A stretch of DNA of 64,000 nt from RH-AL1 sp965249685 (GCA_965249685.1 CBDFMN010000003.1:1054001-1118000), one strand, 5' to 3'. Counted from the stretch's first letter, positions 28,018 through 37,198 are shown. Translations and numbers: made by a program. The notes: generated by a model not told the origin, from the letters alone.

Positions 28018-28482
28018 TCAAGCCTGCGTCGCGAACTCGTCGGCGCGGAACTGGCGCGCCATGCCGTCGAGCACCGCATTGATCATGCCGGACTCGTCGG
28101 GACCGAAGAAAGCGCCGGCGACGTCGACATATTCCTTGATCACCACGCGCGCAGGAATGTCCTTGCGCTTCTTGAGTTCGTACGCGCCGCCCCGCAGCGT
28201 CGCGCGCATGACCGAATCGATGCGCGCCAGGGGCCAGCCGGCGACCAGCGTCGCGTTGATCGTTCGATCGAGCGGCTCCTGATCCTTCAGCACGCCGGAG
28301 AGGATATCGCGGAAAAAGGCGAGTTCGGCTGGGTTGTACTGATCGCCCTCGACTTCCATGCCGATCCAGAACGCCTCGAACTCCGCGAAGATGTCAGGCA
28401 ACGGCTTGCCGGTGACGTCCATCTGATAGAGCGCCTGAACGGCCGCGAGCCGCGCAGCGGAGCGTTCGATCGCGCGGGCCAT
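28018..28482 (-). CDS. nusB: Transcription antitermination factor NusB
   Basis: A 154-residue all-helical RNA-binding protein that acts with NusE (S10) at boxA of rRNA transcripts. Typical NusB features are the opening RSAARLAAVQALYQMDVT, the middle LVAGWPLARIDSVMRATLRGGAYEL, and PARVVIKEYVDVAGAFFGPDESGMINAVLDGMA. Its ATG overlaps the ribH stop by one base (TAATG). Upstream of thiL in the same operon. Confidence 0.95.
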   Translation of the reverse strand: MARAIERSAARLAAVQALYQMDVTGKPLPDIFAEFEAFWIGMEVEGDQYNPAELAFFRDILSGVLKDQEPLDRTINATLVAGWPLARIDSVMRATLRGGAYELKKRKDIPARVVIKEYVDVAGAFFGPDESGMINAVLDGMARQFRADEFATQA

Positions 28483-28967
28483 TAGTGATCCTTCGCGTGT
28501 TTGATCGCGCAGAGCGCAAGCGCGGCGCGCGCGGCGTCGCCACCCTTGTCCCCTTGCGCGGGATCGGCGCGGACGATCGCCTGCGCCTCGTTTTCCACGG
28601 TCAGGATGCCATTGCCGAAGCAGAGGCAGTGGGCGACCGCCAGCGCCGTCACCGCGCGCGCGCTCTCGAGCGAGACGATCTCGAAGTGGAACGTCTCGCC
28701 ACGGATGATGCAGCCTAGGGCGATAACGCCGTCATAGGGCACGCCACCGCGGTCGAGCACCATCGCCAAGGCGATCGGGATCTCCAAGGCGCCCGGCACC
28801 GTGATGGTCTCCACCGCAACGTCGGCCGCAGCGAAGGCCCGCACCGCGCCCGCGTGAAGCATGACGCCGATGTCGTCGTAGAAGCGGGCTTCGACGATAA
28901 GAAAGCGGCTGCCGCTCGGCAGCGTCAGGTCAGAGGCGGGAACGACGGAGCGGCGCGGTTCGGCCAT
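28482..28967 (-). CDS. ribH: 6,7-dimethyl-8-ribityllumazine synthase
   Basis: A 161-residue lumazine synthase, the penultimate enzyme of riboflavin synthesis, condensing the pyrimidinedione intermediate with dihydroxybutanone phosphate. Motifs: RFLIVEARFYDDI at the N-terminus, ETITVPGALEIPIAL, LGCIIRGETFHFEIVS with the catalytic His, and FGNGILTVENEAQAIVRA. The ATG at 28967 gives the normal family length; upstream in-frame sequence is antisense to a small gene. One-base overlap with nusB. Confidence 0.95.
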   Translation of the reverse strand: MAEPRRSVVPASDLTLPSGSRFLIVEARFYDDIGVMLHAGAVRAFAAADVAVETITVPGALEIPIALAMVLDRGGVPYDGVIALGCIIRGETFHFEIVSLESARAVTALAVAHCLCFGNGILTVENEAQAIVRADPAQGDKGGDAARAALALCAIKHAKDH

Positions 28968-29111
28968 GGCGGTCGGCAGCTCTTTCGACAGGTTCGCTGA
29001 AGGTGCGTCTCGAGTAGCGCGGGCGAGCGACCCGCGCAAGGCGCGCCCACGTGTTTGGAACTCCTGGGCAGGACCCCTGTTGCGCGCTGGGTAGGATAGG
29101 GAGACGCGACG

Positions 29112-29318
29112 ATGAAGCTCGGGGATTTTCGCCGGAAGACCAAGGATCTTGACGACGACACCATTCTGTCGATCGCGGAGGTGGATGAAGTCGCCGCCAT
29201 GCACGTCACCACCGTGGAGATCGTCGACGACGCCAAGGTGACCGATACCAAGGCCGAGGCGCACGAGGCGGTGGACCTCGCCGGCGGCAAGCAGAAGACC
29301 GTCGTCCTTCGCTTCTGA
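29112..29318 (+). CDS. Small conserved-looking hypothetical protein inside the rib operon
   Basis: A 68-residue acidic protein (opening MKLGDFRRKTKDLDDDTI, ending KQKTVVLRF) with predicted beta-strand segments and no membrane part. GGGAG lies 9-13 bases before the ATG and third-position G/C is high, so it looks truly coding. It is on the plus strand between ribE and ribH, which are on the minus strand: convergent with ribE and divergent from ribH. Function unknown; it means ribH probably has its own promoter. Confidence 0.7.
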   Translation: MKLGDFRRKTKDLDDDTILSIAEVDEVAAMHVTTVEIVDDAKVTDTKAEAHEAVDLAGGKQKTVVLRF

Positions 29319-29342
29319 AATGCCGATCTTCTGCGAGAAGTC

Positions 29343-29954
29343 TCAGGCGCGATCCGCAGTTGCTGTCAGTCGCGCCGCATAGCGCGCCATCAGGTCGACT
29401 TCGAGGTTGAGCCTGTCGCCCTTTCGGCGCTCGCCCCAGGTTGTCACCGCTAGCGTGTGGGGGATGAGGAGAACGGAAAGCTCGTCCTCATCGATCCCGT
29501 TCACCGTCAACGACGTCCCATCAAGGCAGACCGACCCTTTCTCGGCGACGAAACGTGACAGGTCCTGCGGCACGCGCACGGCGAAGCGCACCATGCCCTC
29601 GAAGGTCTCGACCGCCGTGATCTCGGCCGTCCCATCGATGTGACCGGTGACGATGTGACCGCCGAGTTCGTCGCCGATCCGCAGGGAACGCTCAAGGTTC
29701 AAGCGCGTCCCGGCCTGCCAGGCCCCCGCGGTCGTCCGCGCGAGCGTCTCGGCACCGACATCGAGCTCGAACCAGCTCCCACCCTCGCGCGCGCCGCTTG
29801 CGACGACCGTCAGGCAGGGGCCGCCGCAGGCGATGGACGCGCCGAGCGCGATCGTCTCGGGGAGGTAGGACGCGGCGATGCGCAAGCGACGCAACGCGCC
29901 CCGACCTTCGCTCGCTTCGATCCGTCCAACGTCGCTGATCAATCCGGTGAACAT
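29343..29954 (-). CDS. ribE: Riboflavin synthase (alpha subunit)
   Basis: A 203-residue enzyme dismutating two lumazine molecules to riboflavin. The duplicated barrel is evident: MFTGLISDVGRIE at the N-terminus and the paired repeats around CGGPCLTVVA and CLDGTSLTVNGI, plus GGHIVTGHIDGTAEI. The ATG at 29954 overlaps the end of ribD by 16 bases, indicating translational coupling. Confidence 0.95.
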   Translation of the reverse strand: MFTGLISDVGRIEASEGRGALRRLRIAASYLPETIALGASIACGGPCLTVVASGAREGGSWFELDVGAETLARTTAGAWQAGTRLNLERSLRIGDELGGHIVTGHIDGTAEITAVETFEGMVRFAVRVPQDLSRFVAEKGSVCLDGTSLTVNGIDEDELSVLLIPHTLAVTTWGERRKGDRLNLEVDLMARYAARLTATADRA

Positions 29955-31075
29955 GGAGCCATCTTCTCGAAACGCTGGAGGCGGTCGACGCCCACCGCGC
30001 GATCCTCCGCCAGCCGATAATAGACCGGATTTTCGATCACCGCCCGGGCGGCGGCGCACAAGGCTGGAACCCCTGGGTGGCCAAGCGGCTTTGGCGCACG
30101 AAACAGCATGACGTCGTCGGCCAAACCGTCCGCCACGAGCGCGGCACCGAGCGTTGGTCCGCCCTCGCTGAAGACGCGGGTGACACCCCGGTCCGCGAGG
30201 AGGCGTAAGGCCGCGCCTAGGTCCAGGCGGCCGGACGCTGTCGCGGGAAGCCAAGCGATTTCAACGCCGTCGATCTCGCCGAACCGCGCGACGGCGGCGG
30301 TCTCGTTCCCCGCTCGAACCAGAAGCAGGACGGGCGCCTCTCCGGCCGTCTGCAACAGGCGGCAACGAGCGGAGAGGTGCGTGCAGTCGCCGAGCACGAC
30401 GCGCAACGGGCGCGACACAACCCCCGGCAGGCGCACCGTCATGAGAGGATCGTCGGCCATAACGGTGCCGATCCCCACCATGATCGCGTCATGCGCAGCC
30501 CGCAGGCAATGGACCATGCCATTCGCCGCAGCGCCGGTGATCGCGAGCCGCGGGTCGTGCGTGCCCCCGGCGACGAAGCCGTCTGCCGTCTGCGCGAGCT
30601 TGAGTGTCACCATGGGTCGATGCTGCGTCATCCGCAGGATATGCCCAAGATGGTCGTGCCGCGCCGCCGTCGCGCCGATGCCACCGAAGACGTCCAGGCC
30701 CCGCGCGCGGCTATAGCGGGCGCCCCGTCCTGCAACGATCGGATTGGGGTCGTCCAACGCGTAGACGAGGCGAGCGATGCCGGCGGCCACGATGGCCTCG
30801 CAGCAGGGCGGCGTGCCTCCGTGGTGGCTGCAAGGTTCGAGCGTGACGTAGAGAGTCGCGCCCTCGGCGGCCGAGCCGGCCTGCGCGAGGGCAAGCGGCT
30901 CGGCATGGGGGCGGCCGCCCGGCGCGGTGCAGCCGCGCCCGACGATGACGCCGTTTTTAACGACGATGGCTCCGACGCTGGGGTTGGGCGCGGTGCGACC
31001 GAGGTTGCGCCGACCAAGCGAGAGCGCCGCCTCCATGAAGCGAACGTCGGCCGCGATTACGGCAGGGACCGTCAT
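29939..31075 (-). CDS. ribD: Bifunctional riboflavin deaminase/reductase RibD
   Basis: Two-domain enzyme of 378 residues. The N-terminal cytidine-deaminase-like domain has the zinc motifs GGRPHAEPLAL and LEPCSHHGGTPPC; the C-terminal DHFR-like reductase domain starts near residue 150 (RPMVTLKLAQTADGFVA) and includes VMADDPLMTVR and VFSEGGPTLGAALV. It converts the GTP-derived pyrimidine to the ribitylamino intermediate. I chose the ATG at 31075, which avoids overlap with nrdR; 31111 is also open. Confidence 0.94.
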   Translation of the reverse strand: MTVPAVIAADVRFMEAALSLGRRNLGRTAPNPSVGAIVVKNGVIVGRGCTAPGGRPHAEPLALAQAGSAAEGATLYVTLEPCSHHGGTPPCCEAIVAAGIARLVYALDDPNPIVAGRGARYSRARGLDVFGGIGATAARHDHLGHILRMTQHRPMVTLKLAQTADGFVAGGTHDPRLAITGAAANGMVHCLRAAHDAIMVGIGTVMADDPLMTVRLPGVVSRPLRVVLGDCTHLSARCRLLQTAGEAPVLLLVRAGNETAAVARFGEIDGVEIAWLPATASGRLDLGAALRLLADRGVTRVFSEGGPTLGAALVADGLADDVMLFRAPKPLGHPGVPALCAAARAVIENPVYYRLAEDRAVGVDRLQRFEKMAPCSPD

Positions 31076-31097
31076 GTCTGCCTCCAGCACCGATACG

Positions 31098-31604
31098 TTA
31101 GGCGCGACCAACCAAGCCGACCGGCGCCGGCGCGACGTCGCCCTCCCCTTCCAGCGGGCTGGCGAGTTCGTCGATCAACATGTTGAAATCGCGGGTCTCT
31201 CGGAAGTTGCGGTAGACGGAGGCAAAGCGCACGTAGGCGACACCGTCCAGCGTGCGGAGGCCTTCCATGATCAGTTCGCCAATCCGCCCGCTCGGCACCT
31301 CGCTATCGCCTTGGCTCTCCAATTGACGAACGATACCGTTAACCATGCGCTCGACGCGCTCTTCTTCGACCGGGCGCTTGCGTAGGGCGATCTCGAGAGA
31401 ACGCATCATCTTTTCGCGGTCGAAAGGCACGCGGCGGCCGGACTTCTTGACGACGAAGAGTTCGCGTAGCTGCACCCGCTCGAAAGTGGTGAAGCGGCCT
31501 CCGCAATCGGGGCAGACGCGGCGCCGACGGATGGAAGACGCATCCTCGGTCGGACGCGAATCCTTCACCTGCGTTTCGAGGCTGCCGCAGTAGGGACAGC
31601 GCAT
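31098..31604 (-). CDS. nrdR: Transcriptional repressor NrdR
   Basis: A 168-residue nucleotide-sensing repressor of ribonucleotide reductase genes. The N-terminal zinc ribbon has C3, C6, C31 and C34; the ATP-cone follows (KKSGRRVPFDREKMMRSLEIAL). The C-terminal tail after DMLIDEL (Pro/Gly-rich, about 15 residues) is variable in the family. It lies between glyA and ribD, the usual alphaproteobacterial position. Confidence 0.95.
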   Translation of the reverse strand: MRCPYCGSLETQVKDSRPTEDASSIRRRRVCPDCGGRFTTFERVQLRELFVVKKSGRRVPFDREKMMRSLEIALRKRPVEEERVERMVNGIVRQLESQGDSEVPSGRIGELIMEGLRTLDGVAYVRFASVYRNFRETRDFNMLIDELASPLEGEGDVAPAPVGLVGRA

Positions 31605-31722
31605 ACTCTACTCTAAAAAGCATTGCGCCGGGACGACAACGCCCCGGCGTATAAAACGGTAAACCGTGAGGCGAGAGGCGCGCCGTCGTCAGACATCCGC
31701 GCCTTCCGCCGATCGGGCATGC

Positions 31723-33020
31723 TCAGTAGATCGGGAAACGCTGGGTCAGCGTCGCCACCTCGGCGCGGATCTCGCCTTCGGTCGCCACGTTTCCCTCTTC
31801 GCCCTTGGCCGCCAGACCAAGCAGACAGGTCGCAATCAGGCTGCCGATCTTCTCGAACTCGGCCGTCCCGAACCCGCGCGACGTCGCCGCCGGCGAACCC
31901 AGGCGGATACCGGACGTGACCATGGGGCTAGCCGTGTCGAACGGCACGCCATTCTTGTTGCAGGTGATGTGCGCCCGCCCAAGCGAAGCCTCCGCCGCCT
32001 TCCCGGTCAAACCCTGCTTGCGCAGGTCGACGAGCATCAGGTGGTTGTCAGTCCCGTCGGTCGAGATGGCGAAGCCTTGCCCGACCAGCGTCGCCGCCAG
32101 CGCCTTCGCGTTATCGAGCACCTGCTGCATGTAAAGTTTGAAGCTCGGCTGCAGCGCCTCGCCGAAGGCAACGCCCTTGGCGGCAATGACGTGCATCAGC
32201 GGGCCACCCTGGATGCCGGGAAAGATCGCCGAATTGAACTTCTTCGCGAGGGCCGCATCGTCCGTCAGGATGAGGCCGCCACGCGGGCCGCGCAGGGTCT
32301 TGTGCGTCGTCGTGGTGGCGACGTGGGCGTGCGGGAACGGCGAGGGGTGAAGGCCTGCGGCGACGATCCCCGCGAAATGGGCCATATCCACCATGAACAG
32401 GGCGCCGACCGAATCGGCGATCTCGCGGAACTTGGCAAAATCCCAGTGACGGGGATACGCGGAGCCGCCCGCGATGATGAGCTTCGGCTTGTGCTCCTGC
32501 GCGAGCTTGGCAACCGCTTCCATGTCGATGCGATTGTCGTCGGACGCACGCCGTACGAGATCGGCTTGAACCACTTGCCGGAGACGTTGACCGGGGATCC
32601 ATGGGTCAAGTGACCGCCGGCGGCAAGGTCGAGACCCATGAAAGTATCGCCAGGCTGCAGCAGCGCGAGGAACACGGCCTGGTTGGCCTGGCTGCCGGAG
32701 TTTGGCTGGACATTGGCGAAGCCCACGCCGAACAGCTTGCAAGCGCGCTCGATCGCCAGCGTCTCGGCGATATCGACGTACTGGCAACCGCCGTAGTAGC
32801 GACGGCCCGGGTAACCCTCGGCATACTTGTTGGTCAGGATCGAACCCTGCGCCTCCAGAACCGCGCGCGAGACGATGTTCTCAGAAGCGATCAGCTCGAT
32901 CTCGTCGCGCTGGCGGCCGAGTTCCTGAGCGACGACTTTGGCCATGTCCGGATCGGCGGACTGAAGGCTGGCGTTGAAAAACGCATTCGATTCCTGCCAG
33001 ACGGCGTCGGACTTGGTCAT
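31723..33020 (-). pseudogene. glyA: Serine hydroxymethyltransferase gene, frame interrupted
   Basis: Encodes the PLP enzyme that makes glycine and methylene-THF from serine. The frame from 33020 reads correctly through IELIASENIVSRAVLE, NKYAEGYPGRRYYGG and GKWFKPISYGVR, then loses homology; homology resumes in another frame at DDNRIDMEAVAKLA and continues through the Lys-containing THKTLRGPRGG to the normal C-terminus at 31723. The break is at about 32541-32544 and is consistent with one missing base; adding one would give 432 residues, the normal length. No slippery heptamer is seen. glyA is normally essential or nearly so, so a sequence error is a serious possibility. Confidence 0.85.
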
Positions 33021-33148
33021 AGCAAAACCCCTTGGAATGGCGGCTCAGGCCGGTACGTCACGGCACATTTCTGCGCTCAGCCGGTCGAGACTAGCACGCC
33101 ATCTCCGGTCGGGGAAAGATCTCCCAGTCGCAGTTTTCCTAAATCCCG

Positions 33149-33154
33149 CGTCAA
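33149..33154 (-). promoter_or_regulatory. Possible -35 element of glyA
   Basis: TTGACG on the minus strand, about 130 bases upstream of the glyA start, within the 237-base region separating it from the L,D-transpeptidase. No convincing -10 hexamer is found at 17 bases. Weak prediction. Confidence 0.2.
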
Positions 33155-33257
33155 GAAAGTTAAGCTACGCCCGCGTAAGCGACGGAGACACGAGGAGAAA
33201 GTCCGCCCGCCGCGAGGCACACCGCCGCCGCGCGCGGCCCTGCGGCATTCCAGCGCC

Positions 33258-34625
33258 CTACTGCTCGTCGTCGATCGGGTCCAACACGCGACCGACGTTC
33301 TCGCTCGGCCGCTGGCTGTAGCTCGTCTTGCTGACCTGTCCCTGCGGCTGGTCGATCGGACGACCGATCGAGCCGGTCGCCACGGGACCGAAACCGTCGC
33401 GCTGGTAAATATCCTCGCGGAACTGGGCGGTGCCGTCGGGGGTGGCCCATGCGGTCACGTAGACCCAGTAGACCGGGACCGGCGTCGCGAGCTTGGCGTC
33501 GATCCGCTCGCCCGAACGAATCGCCTGGTCGATGTGCGCGCGGTCCCAGCCAGGCGTGTCCTTCAGCAGCCAGGTCACGTAGTCGCGCACGTTCTGCACG
33601 CGGATGCAGCCGGAGGAGACAAAGCGGTTGTCGTCGCCGAAGACACCCTTGTCGGACGTGTCGTGCATGTACACGCCGTAAGGGTTGTTGATGTTGATCC
33701 GCACCACGCCGAGCGAGTTCTCGACGCCGGGGTCCTCGCGGAAGCGGTAGTTCGTCGCCTCCATCGAATGCCAGTTGATCGAGCGGGGCGAAACCTCCTG
33801 GTTGTCCTTGCCGTAGACGCGAATGTGGCTGTCGGTCAGGTAGTTCGGGTTGGCCTGCATCCGAGGGATAAGGTCCTTCTTGATGATCGAGGCCGGCACC
33901 GTCCAGAACGGGTTGAAGTTGATGTCGATGGCGCGGGTCTGCATGACCGGGGACTGGCGATCGATCTTGCCGACGCCGGCGCGGTGATGGCTGTTGACCA
34001 CGCCGTTCTCGACCGTCTCGACCGCTTCGGCCGGGATGTTGGCCATGACGTAGCGCTCGCCGAGGTTGCCCGAAAACGCCTTGAGGCGGACGAGGTTGAT
34101 CTCGAGCTGGTGCAGCCGCATGTCTGCCGACACGTTGAGCGCGGAGAAGACTTCCGGTCCGACGACGCCGTTCTCGATCAGGCCGTGTCGGGCCTGGAAA
34201 TGCTTCACGCCGGCGTCGACGTAGGAGTCGAAGACCGGTGACGTTCCGGCGGAGGCGTCGAGGTCGCCCGAGGCGGCGAGGCGGCGGCGCAAGGCGACGA
34301 CGGACGCGCCATTCGAGCCGAGTTGAAGCTTGCGGCCCGTCGGCACGTTGCTCCAGCCGCCGTTCTGCACGAGCCGGCGATACGTCTCGATCGCGGCTTC
34401 CGTCGCGGCGAATGTCTGCTGTGACAGCACCGGGGTGGTGGAACGCTGTACGGCGAGGCGCGCGTCGGCGTCGTAGCCTTGCGCCCACTCGGCCTGGTCG
34501 CTGAACCCGCTGTCGGTCCCGGCGGCGAGGACCGGGCCGCTGACGGTGCCAAGCGACAGTGCGCCGGCGAGCGCGAGGACGCGGAAGGAGACGCGCGACG
34601 AGAGATGCGTGTGTTGTGCCACCAT
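33258..34625 (-). CDS. L,D-transpeptidase (YkuD) with peptidoglycan-binding domain
   Basis: A 455-residue periplasmic enzyme that forms 3-3 cross-links in, or attaches proteins to, peptidoglycan. Signal peptide about 14-34 (ending VLAAG), PG_binding_1 domain about 95-165 (LQLGSNGASVVALRRRL), YkuD domain about 195-390. The catalytic motif HDTSDKGVFG...SSGCIRV is present, with the Cys near residue 340. The C-terminal Gln/Ser tail is unusual but harmless. ldtR, a likely regulator, is the next gene upstream on the same strand; in Liberibacter the MarR protein LdtR is known to control an L,D-transpeptidase. Confidence 0.9.
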   Translation of the reverse strand: MVAQHTHLSSRVSFRVLALAGALSLGTVSGPVLAAGTDSGFSDQAEWAQGYDADARLAVQRSTTPVLSQQTFAATEAAIETYRRLVQNGGWSNVPTGRKLQLGSNGASVVALRRRLAASGDLDASAGTSPVFDSYVDAGVKHFQARHGLIENGVVGPEVFSALNVSADMRLHQLEINLVRLKAFSGNLGERYVMANIPAEAVETVENGVVNSHHRAGVGKIDRQSPVMQTRAIDINFNPFWTVPASIIKKDLIPRMQANPNYLTDSHIRVYGKDNQEVSPRSINWHSMEATNYRFREDPGVENSLGVVRININNPYGVYMHDTSDKGVFGDDNRFVSSGCIRVQNVRDYVTWLLKDTPGWDRAHIDQAIRSGERIDAKLATPVPVYWVYVTAWATPDGTAQFREDIYQRDGFGPVATGSIGRPIDQPQGQVSKTSYSQRPSENVGRVLDPIDDEQ

Positions 34626-34859
34626 GGACTCCAGATGCCGGGCCGCTTAGCGCGAGGGCATGGAGTGAAGCCCATGCCTGTTCAAGCGCTCGACGCTAGT
34701 ACGATCGCCCTTAACAAGCAGCAAACGGGCGGCCCTTTTATGGCGGTAATGCGCGTCTACAGGCTTGGCGGCGACATTCCAGCGGCTGTGGCCACGAGGT
34801 CACAAGGTGGGTCGCGGTACCCGGCCGGCGCAGGAGCAGGCCGGGTGAGACCGGAGCGC

Positions 34860-35375
34860 TTAGAGGCGGAAGCGGATCTGGTCCGTCCAGAAGCGCTCCA
34901 GGCGCACCAGCGACTGGTTCAGCCGGGTGAACTCGTCGCCTGAAATACCGCCGATCTGCTCGACGGTCGCGACGTGCTTGTCATACAGGCCGGCGACGAT
35001 CTGGTGAACCTCGCGACCCTGGTCCGTCAGGCTGATCCGCACCGAACGGCGATCGAGCCGGGAGCGGGAGTGATGGAGATAGCCCATCTCCACCAGCTTC
35101 TTCACGTTGTAGGACACGTTGGAGCCGAGATAGTAGCCGCGTGTTCGCAGTTCGCCCGCCGTCAGTTCCTTGTCGCCGATGTTGTAGAGTAGCAGGGCCT
35201 GTACCGCGTTCACGTCGCTGCGGCCGCGCCGGTCGAACTCGTCCTTGATGACGTCGAGCAGGCGGCGATGCAGCCGCTCGACCAAGGTGAGAGCCTCAAG
35301 GTAGGCGGGGCGAACCTCGGCGATCTTGTCCTGTCGATTACGGCCGGTCTCGGACTTCAGCGCCATGTTCATCAC
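34860..35375 (-). CDS. ldtR: MarR-family regulator LdtR
   Basis: A 171-residue winged-helix protein of the MarR family. The helix-turn-helix spans about 70-110 (LTAGELRTRGYYLGSNVSYNVKKLVEMGYL), the wing has the Asp-Arg-Arg motif (SRLDRRSVRISLT). The RGYYLGSNVSYNVKKL recognition helix and the neighbouring L,D-transpeptidase are the marks of LdtR, which in Liberibacter controls cell-wall remodelling and stress tolerance. Start at the ATG at 35375; two other Met codons follow within four residues. Confidence 0.87.
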   Translation of the reverse strand: MMNMALKSETGRNRQDKIAEVRPAYLEALTLVERLHRRLLDVIKDEFDRRGRSDVNAVQALLLYNIGDKELTAGELRTRGYYLGSNVSYNVKKLVEMGYLHHSRSRLDRRSVRISLTDQGREVHQIVAGLYDKHVATVEQIGGISGDEFTRLNQSLVRLERFWTDQIRFRL

Positions 35376-35756
35376 TCATTCCTCGATCGTCGCGATGGCC
35401 GGGAGCAGCCCGGGCTCACTGTGGATCGATCTATAGGGGCCGCGAATGAAAGCGAGTTTAAGCAACAATCTGAATCGGAGATTTATCGCCTTCAGTAAAC
35501 AAGGCGTGAAGACAAGCAAGAGGATAGTCTAAAGAGGAATAAACCACCTCAAAACTACGGTGGTCATGCGAAGACTTGATATCGGCTGGTGACGAGAATG
35601 CCGACGTCGCCTCTGGGGAGATGGCCCCGTGGACGTCATGTTGCGGGCCCCGCCATCGCCGCAGGCTCCCCTCGTCAATACAGCATCCCTCGTTCGTCCC
35701 GGCGATGGGCGAGTAGCCGGATGCCCGGCTGGATCGCTATACTCGCGGTATTCTGA
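35376..35756. other. 381-base intergenic region upstream of ldtR
   Basis: Lies between the DUF6163 stop and the ldtR start. The part at 35430-35545 is clearly richer in A/T than the surroundings, and TATAGA on the minus strand (35435-35430) could be a -10 element for ldtR, though no good -35 is in register. It also contains the hairpin at 35543-35564. No coding or RNA gene is supported. Confidence 0.5.
35543..35564 (-). terminator. Possible Rho-independent terminator
   Basis: On the minus strand ACCACC - 10 bases - GGTGGT is followed by TTTATTCCTCTTT. The stem is short (6 bp) but the U-rich tail is right for a terminator of the hydroquinone reductase/DUF6163 transcript, about 190 bases after its last stop. 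Confidence 0.4.
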
Positions 35757-36209
35757 TCAGGGATAAGACGCCTTGCCGGCGCGCCAGGTCAGACTGAAGT
35801 AGAGGATGATGAGGATCACGTCGACCCCGATCCACATCGGCGTGAAGAAACGTGGCACACCGATCGCCACGAGGACTTGCGACAGGGCCGCGAAGAGCCA
35901 CAGGACGCCACCCCAGGGCGTCGCCAGCCAAAGCCCGACGGCGGCCAGAAGGTCGAGGACGGAGAAGAAGATGACCGCCGCCGCACGTCCGGTCGTCAGG
36001 TGGTCGAACAGCGCGTCGGCGGGGACGAGGAACCCCGCCCATTGGACGAGGCCCTGCACGATCCAAAGGCCGGCGAGGAGCCGCATGAAGACGACGAGGA
36101 TCAGGCCCCAGCGCGTCTCCATGGCCTCGCGCGCGCTCACCCCCAGCCGGATTGCGGGCTCCGGCTGGTAGGCGTCGGCAGCCACGCGGTTGGGGTCGTG
36201 GCTGCTCAA
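35757..36209 (-). CDS. DUF6163 family membrane protein (TTG start)
   Basis: A 150-residue protein with four predicted transmembrane helices in the segment from about residue 30 (TRWGLILVVFMRLLAGLWIVQG ... FTPMWIGVDVILIILYFSL). The likely start is a TTG at 36209 that overlaps the stop of the upstream reductase gene (TTGA); the first Met inside the frame is at residue 31, directly before the first membrane helix, so ATG initiation there is possible. DUF6163 genes commonly neighbour ldtR in Rhizobiales. Function unknown. Confidence 0.75.
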   Translation of the reverse strand: MSSHDPNRVAADAYQPEPAIRLGVSAREAMETRWGLILVVFMRLLAGLWIVQGLVQWAGFLVPADALFDHLTTGRAAAVIFFSVLDLLAAVGLWLATPWGGVLWLFAALSQVLVAIGVPRFFTPMWIGVDVILIILYFSLTWRAGKASYP

Positions 36210-37198
36210 GCGGTCCCCTCGCTTCGATCGTGCCTTGGACCGTGTTTCAGGAAGCCGAGGTCCGGCCCGACCGGGACGATTCCGGTCGGATTGATCCAGG
36301 GGTGACTGCGGTAATAATGGTTCTTGATGTGGTCGATCCTGGTGGTGGAGGCGACGGCGTCGAGCGCGTAGAGGCGGTCGAGATAGGCCGAAAGCGCGGG
36401 GTAGTCCGCGATGCGCCGGACGTTGCACTTGAAGTGGCCGACGTAGACGGCATCGAACCGCAGAAGCGTCGTCACCAGGCGGATGTCCGCCTCGCTCAAC
36501 GCGTCGCCGACGAGAAACGGGCCGCCGCTCAGGCGCCCTTCGAGCCAGTCGAGGGTGGCAAACATCGGTGCGAGCGCCGCCTCGTATGCCGCCTGCGTCG
36601 TGGCGAAGCCGGCTCGGTACACGCCGTTGTTCAGCGTGTCGTAGACGCGCGCGTTGACGGCGTCGATCTCCGCGCGACCCGCTTGCGGGTAATAGTCGCC
36701 CGGGAGAGCGCCTGTCGCGTCGAAGGCCGCGTTGAACATGCGGATGATCTCCGAGGATTCGTTCGAGACGATCGTCGCGGTGTGCCTGTCCCATAGCACC
36801 GGCACCGTGACGCGGCCGACGTAGGAGGGGTCCGCCGCCCGATAGACTTCGTAGAGGTAGGCCGCACCGTTGACCGGGTCGGGCATGGCGCCGTCCTCGG
36901 GCTTGAAGGTAATGCCGTTCTCCCCCATCAGCCAATGCGTCACCGAGAGGCTGACGATCTCGTCCAGTCCCTTGAGCTTGCGCATCACGAGGGCGCGGTG
37001 TGCCCACGGACAGAAGTACGCGGCATACAGGTGGTAGCGGCCGGCCTCCGCCTTGAAGCCCTCGCGTCCGCTGGGGCCTGCCTTACCGTCCGCCGTGACC
37101 CAGTTGCGAAACTTGGCGGCATCGCGCTCGAACCGGCCGTCGTGCTTCTCCTGCTCGTAGCCGCGATCGTGCCATACGCCTTCGACGAGTACGCCCAT
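36206..37198 (-). CDS. Glutathionyl-hydroquinone reductase (Xi-class GST)
   Basis: A 330-residue glutathione S-transferase-like enzyme that removes glutathione from glutathionyl-hydroquinones. The active-site motif CPWAHR has C63 as nucleophile, in YHLYAAYFCPWAHRALV; further typical segments are PVLWDRHTATIVSNESSEIIRM and GHFKCNVRRIADYPALSAYL. A near-perfect Shine-Dalgarno GGAGGTGA precedes the ATG. The downstream DUF6163 gene overlaps its stop by four bases. Divergent from hemB. Confidence 0.93.
   Translation of the reverse strand: MGVLVEGVWHDRGYEQEKHDGRFERDAAKFRNWVTADGKAGPSGREGFKAEAGRYHLYAAYFCPWAHRALVMRKLKGLDEIVSLSVTHWLMGENGITFKPEDGAMPDPVNGAAYLYEVYRAADPSYVGRVTVPVLWDRHTATIVSNESSEIIRMFNAAFDATGALPGDYYPQAGRAEIDAVNARVYDTLNNGVYRAGFATTQAAYEAALAPMFATLDWLEGRLSGGPFLVGDALSEADIRLVTTLLRFDAVYVGHFKCNVRRIADYPALSAYLDRLYALDAVASTTRIDHIKNHYYRSHPWINPTGIVPVGPDLGFLKHGPRHDRSEGTA

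Noticed and set aside
32530..32550. Programmed ribosomal frameshift in glyA
   Set aside because: No slippery heptamer or downstream pseudoknot is apparent and glyA is not known to use frameshifting; a missing base is simpler.
32601..34241. 546-codon plus-strand frame across glyA and the L,D-transpeptidase
   Set aside because: Antisense to two recognised genes; no motif or ribosome binding site.
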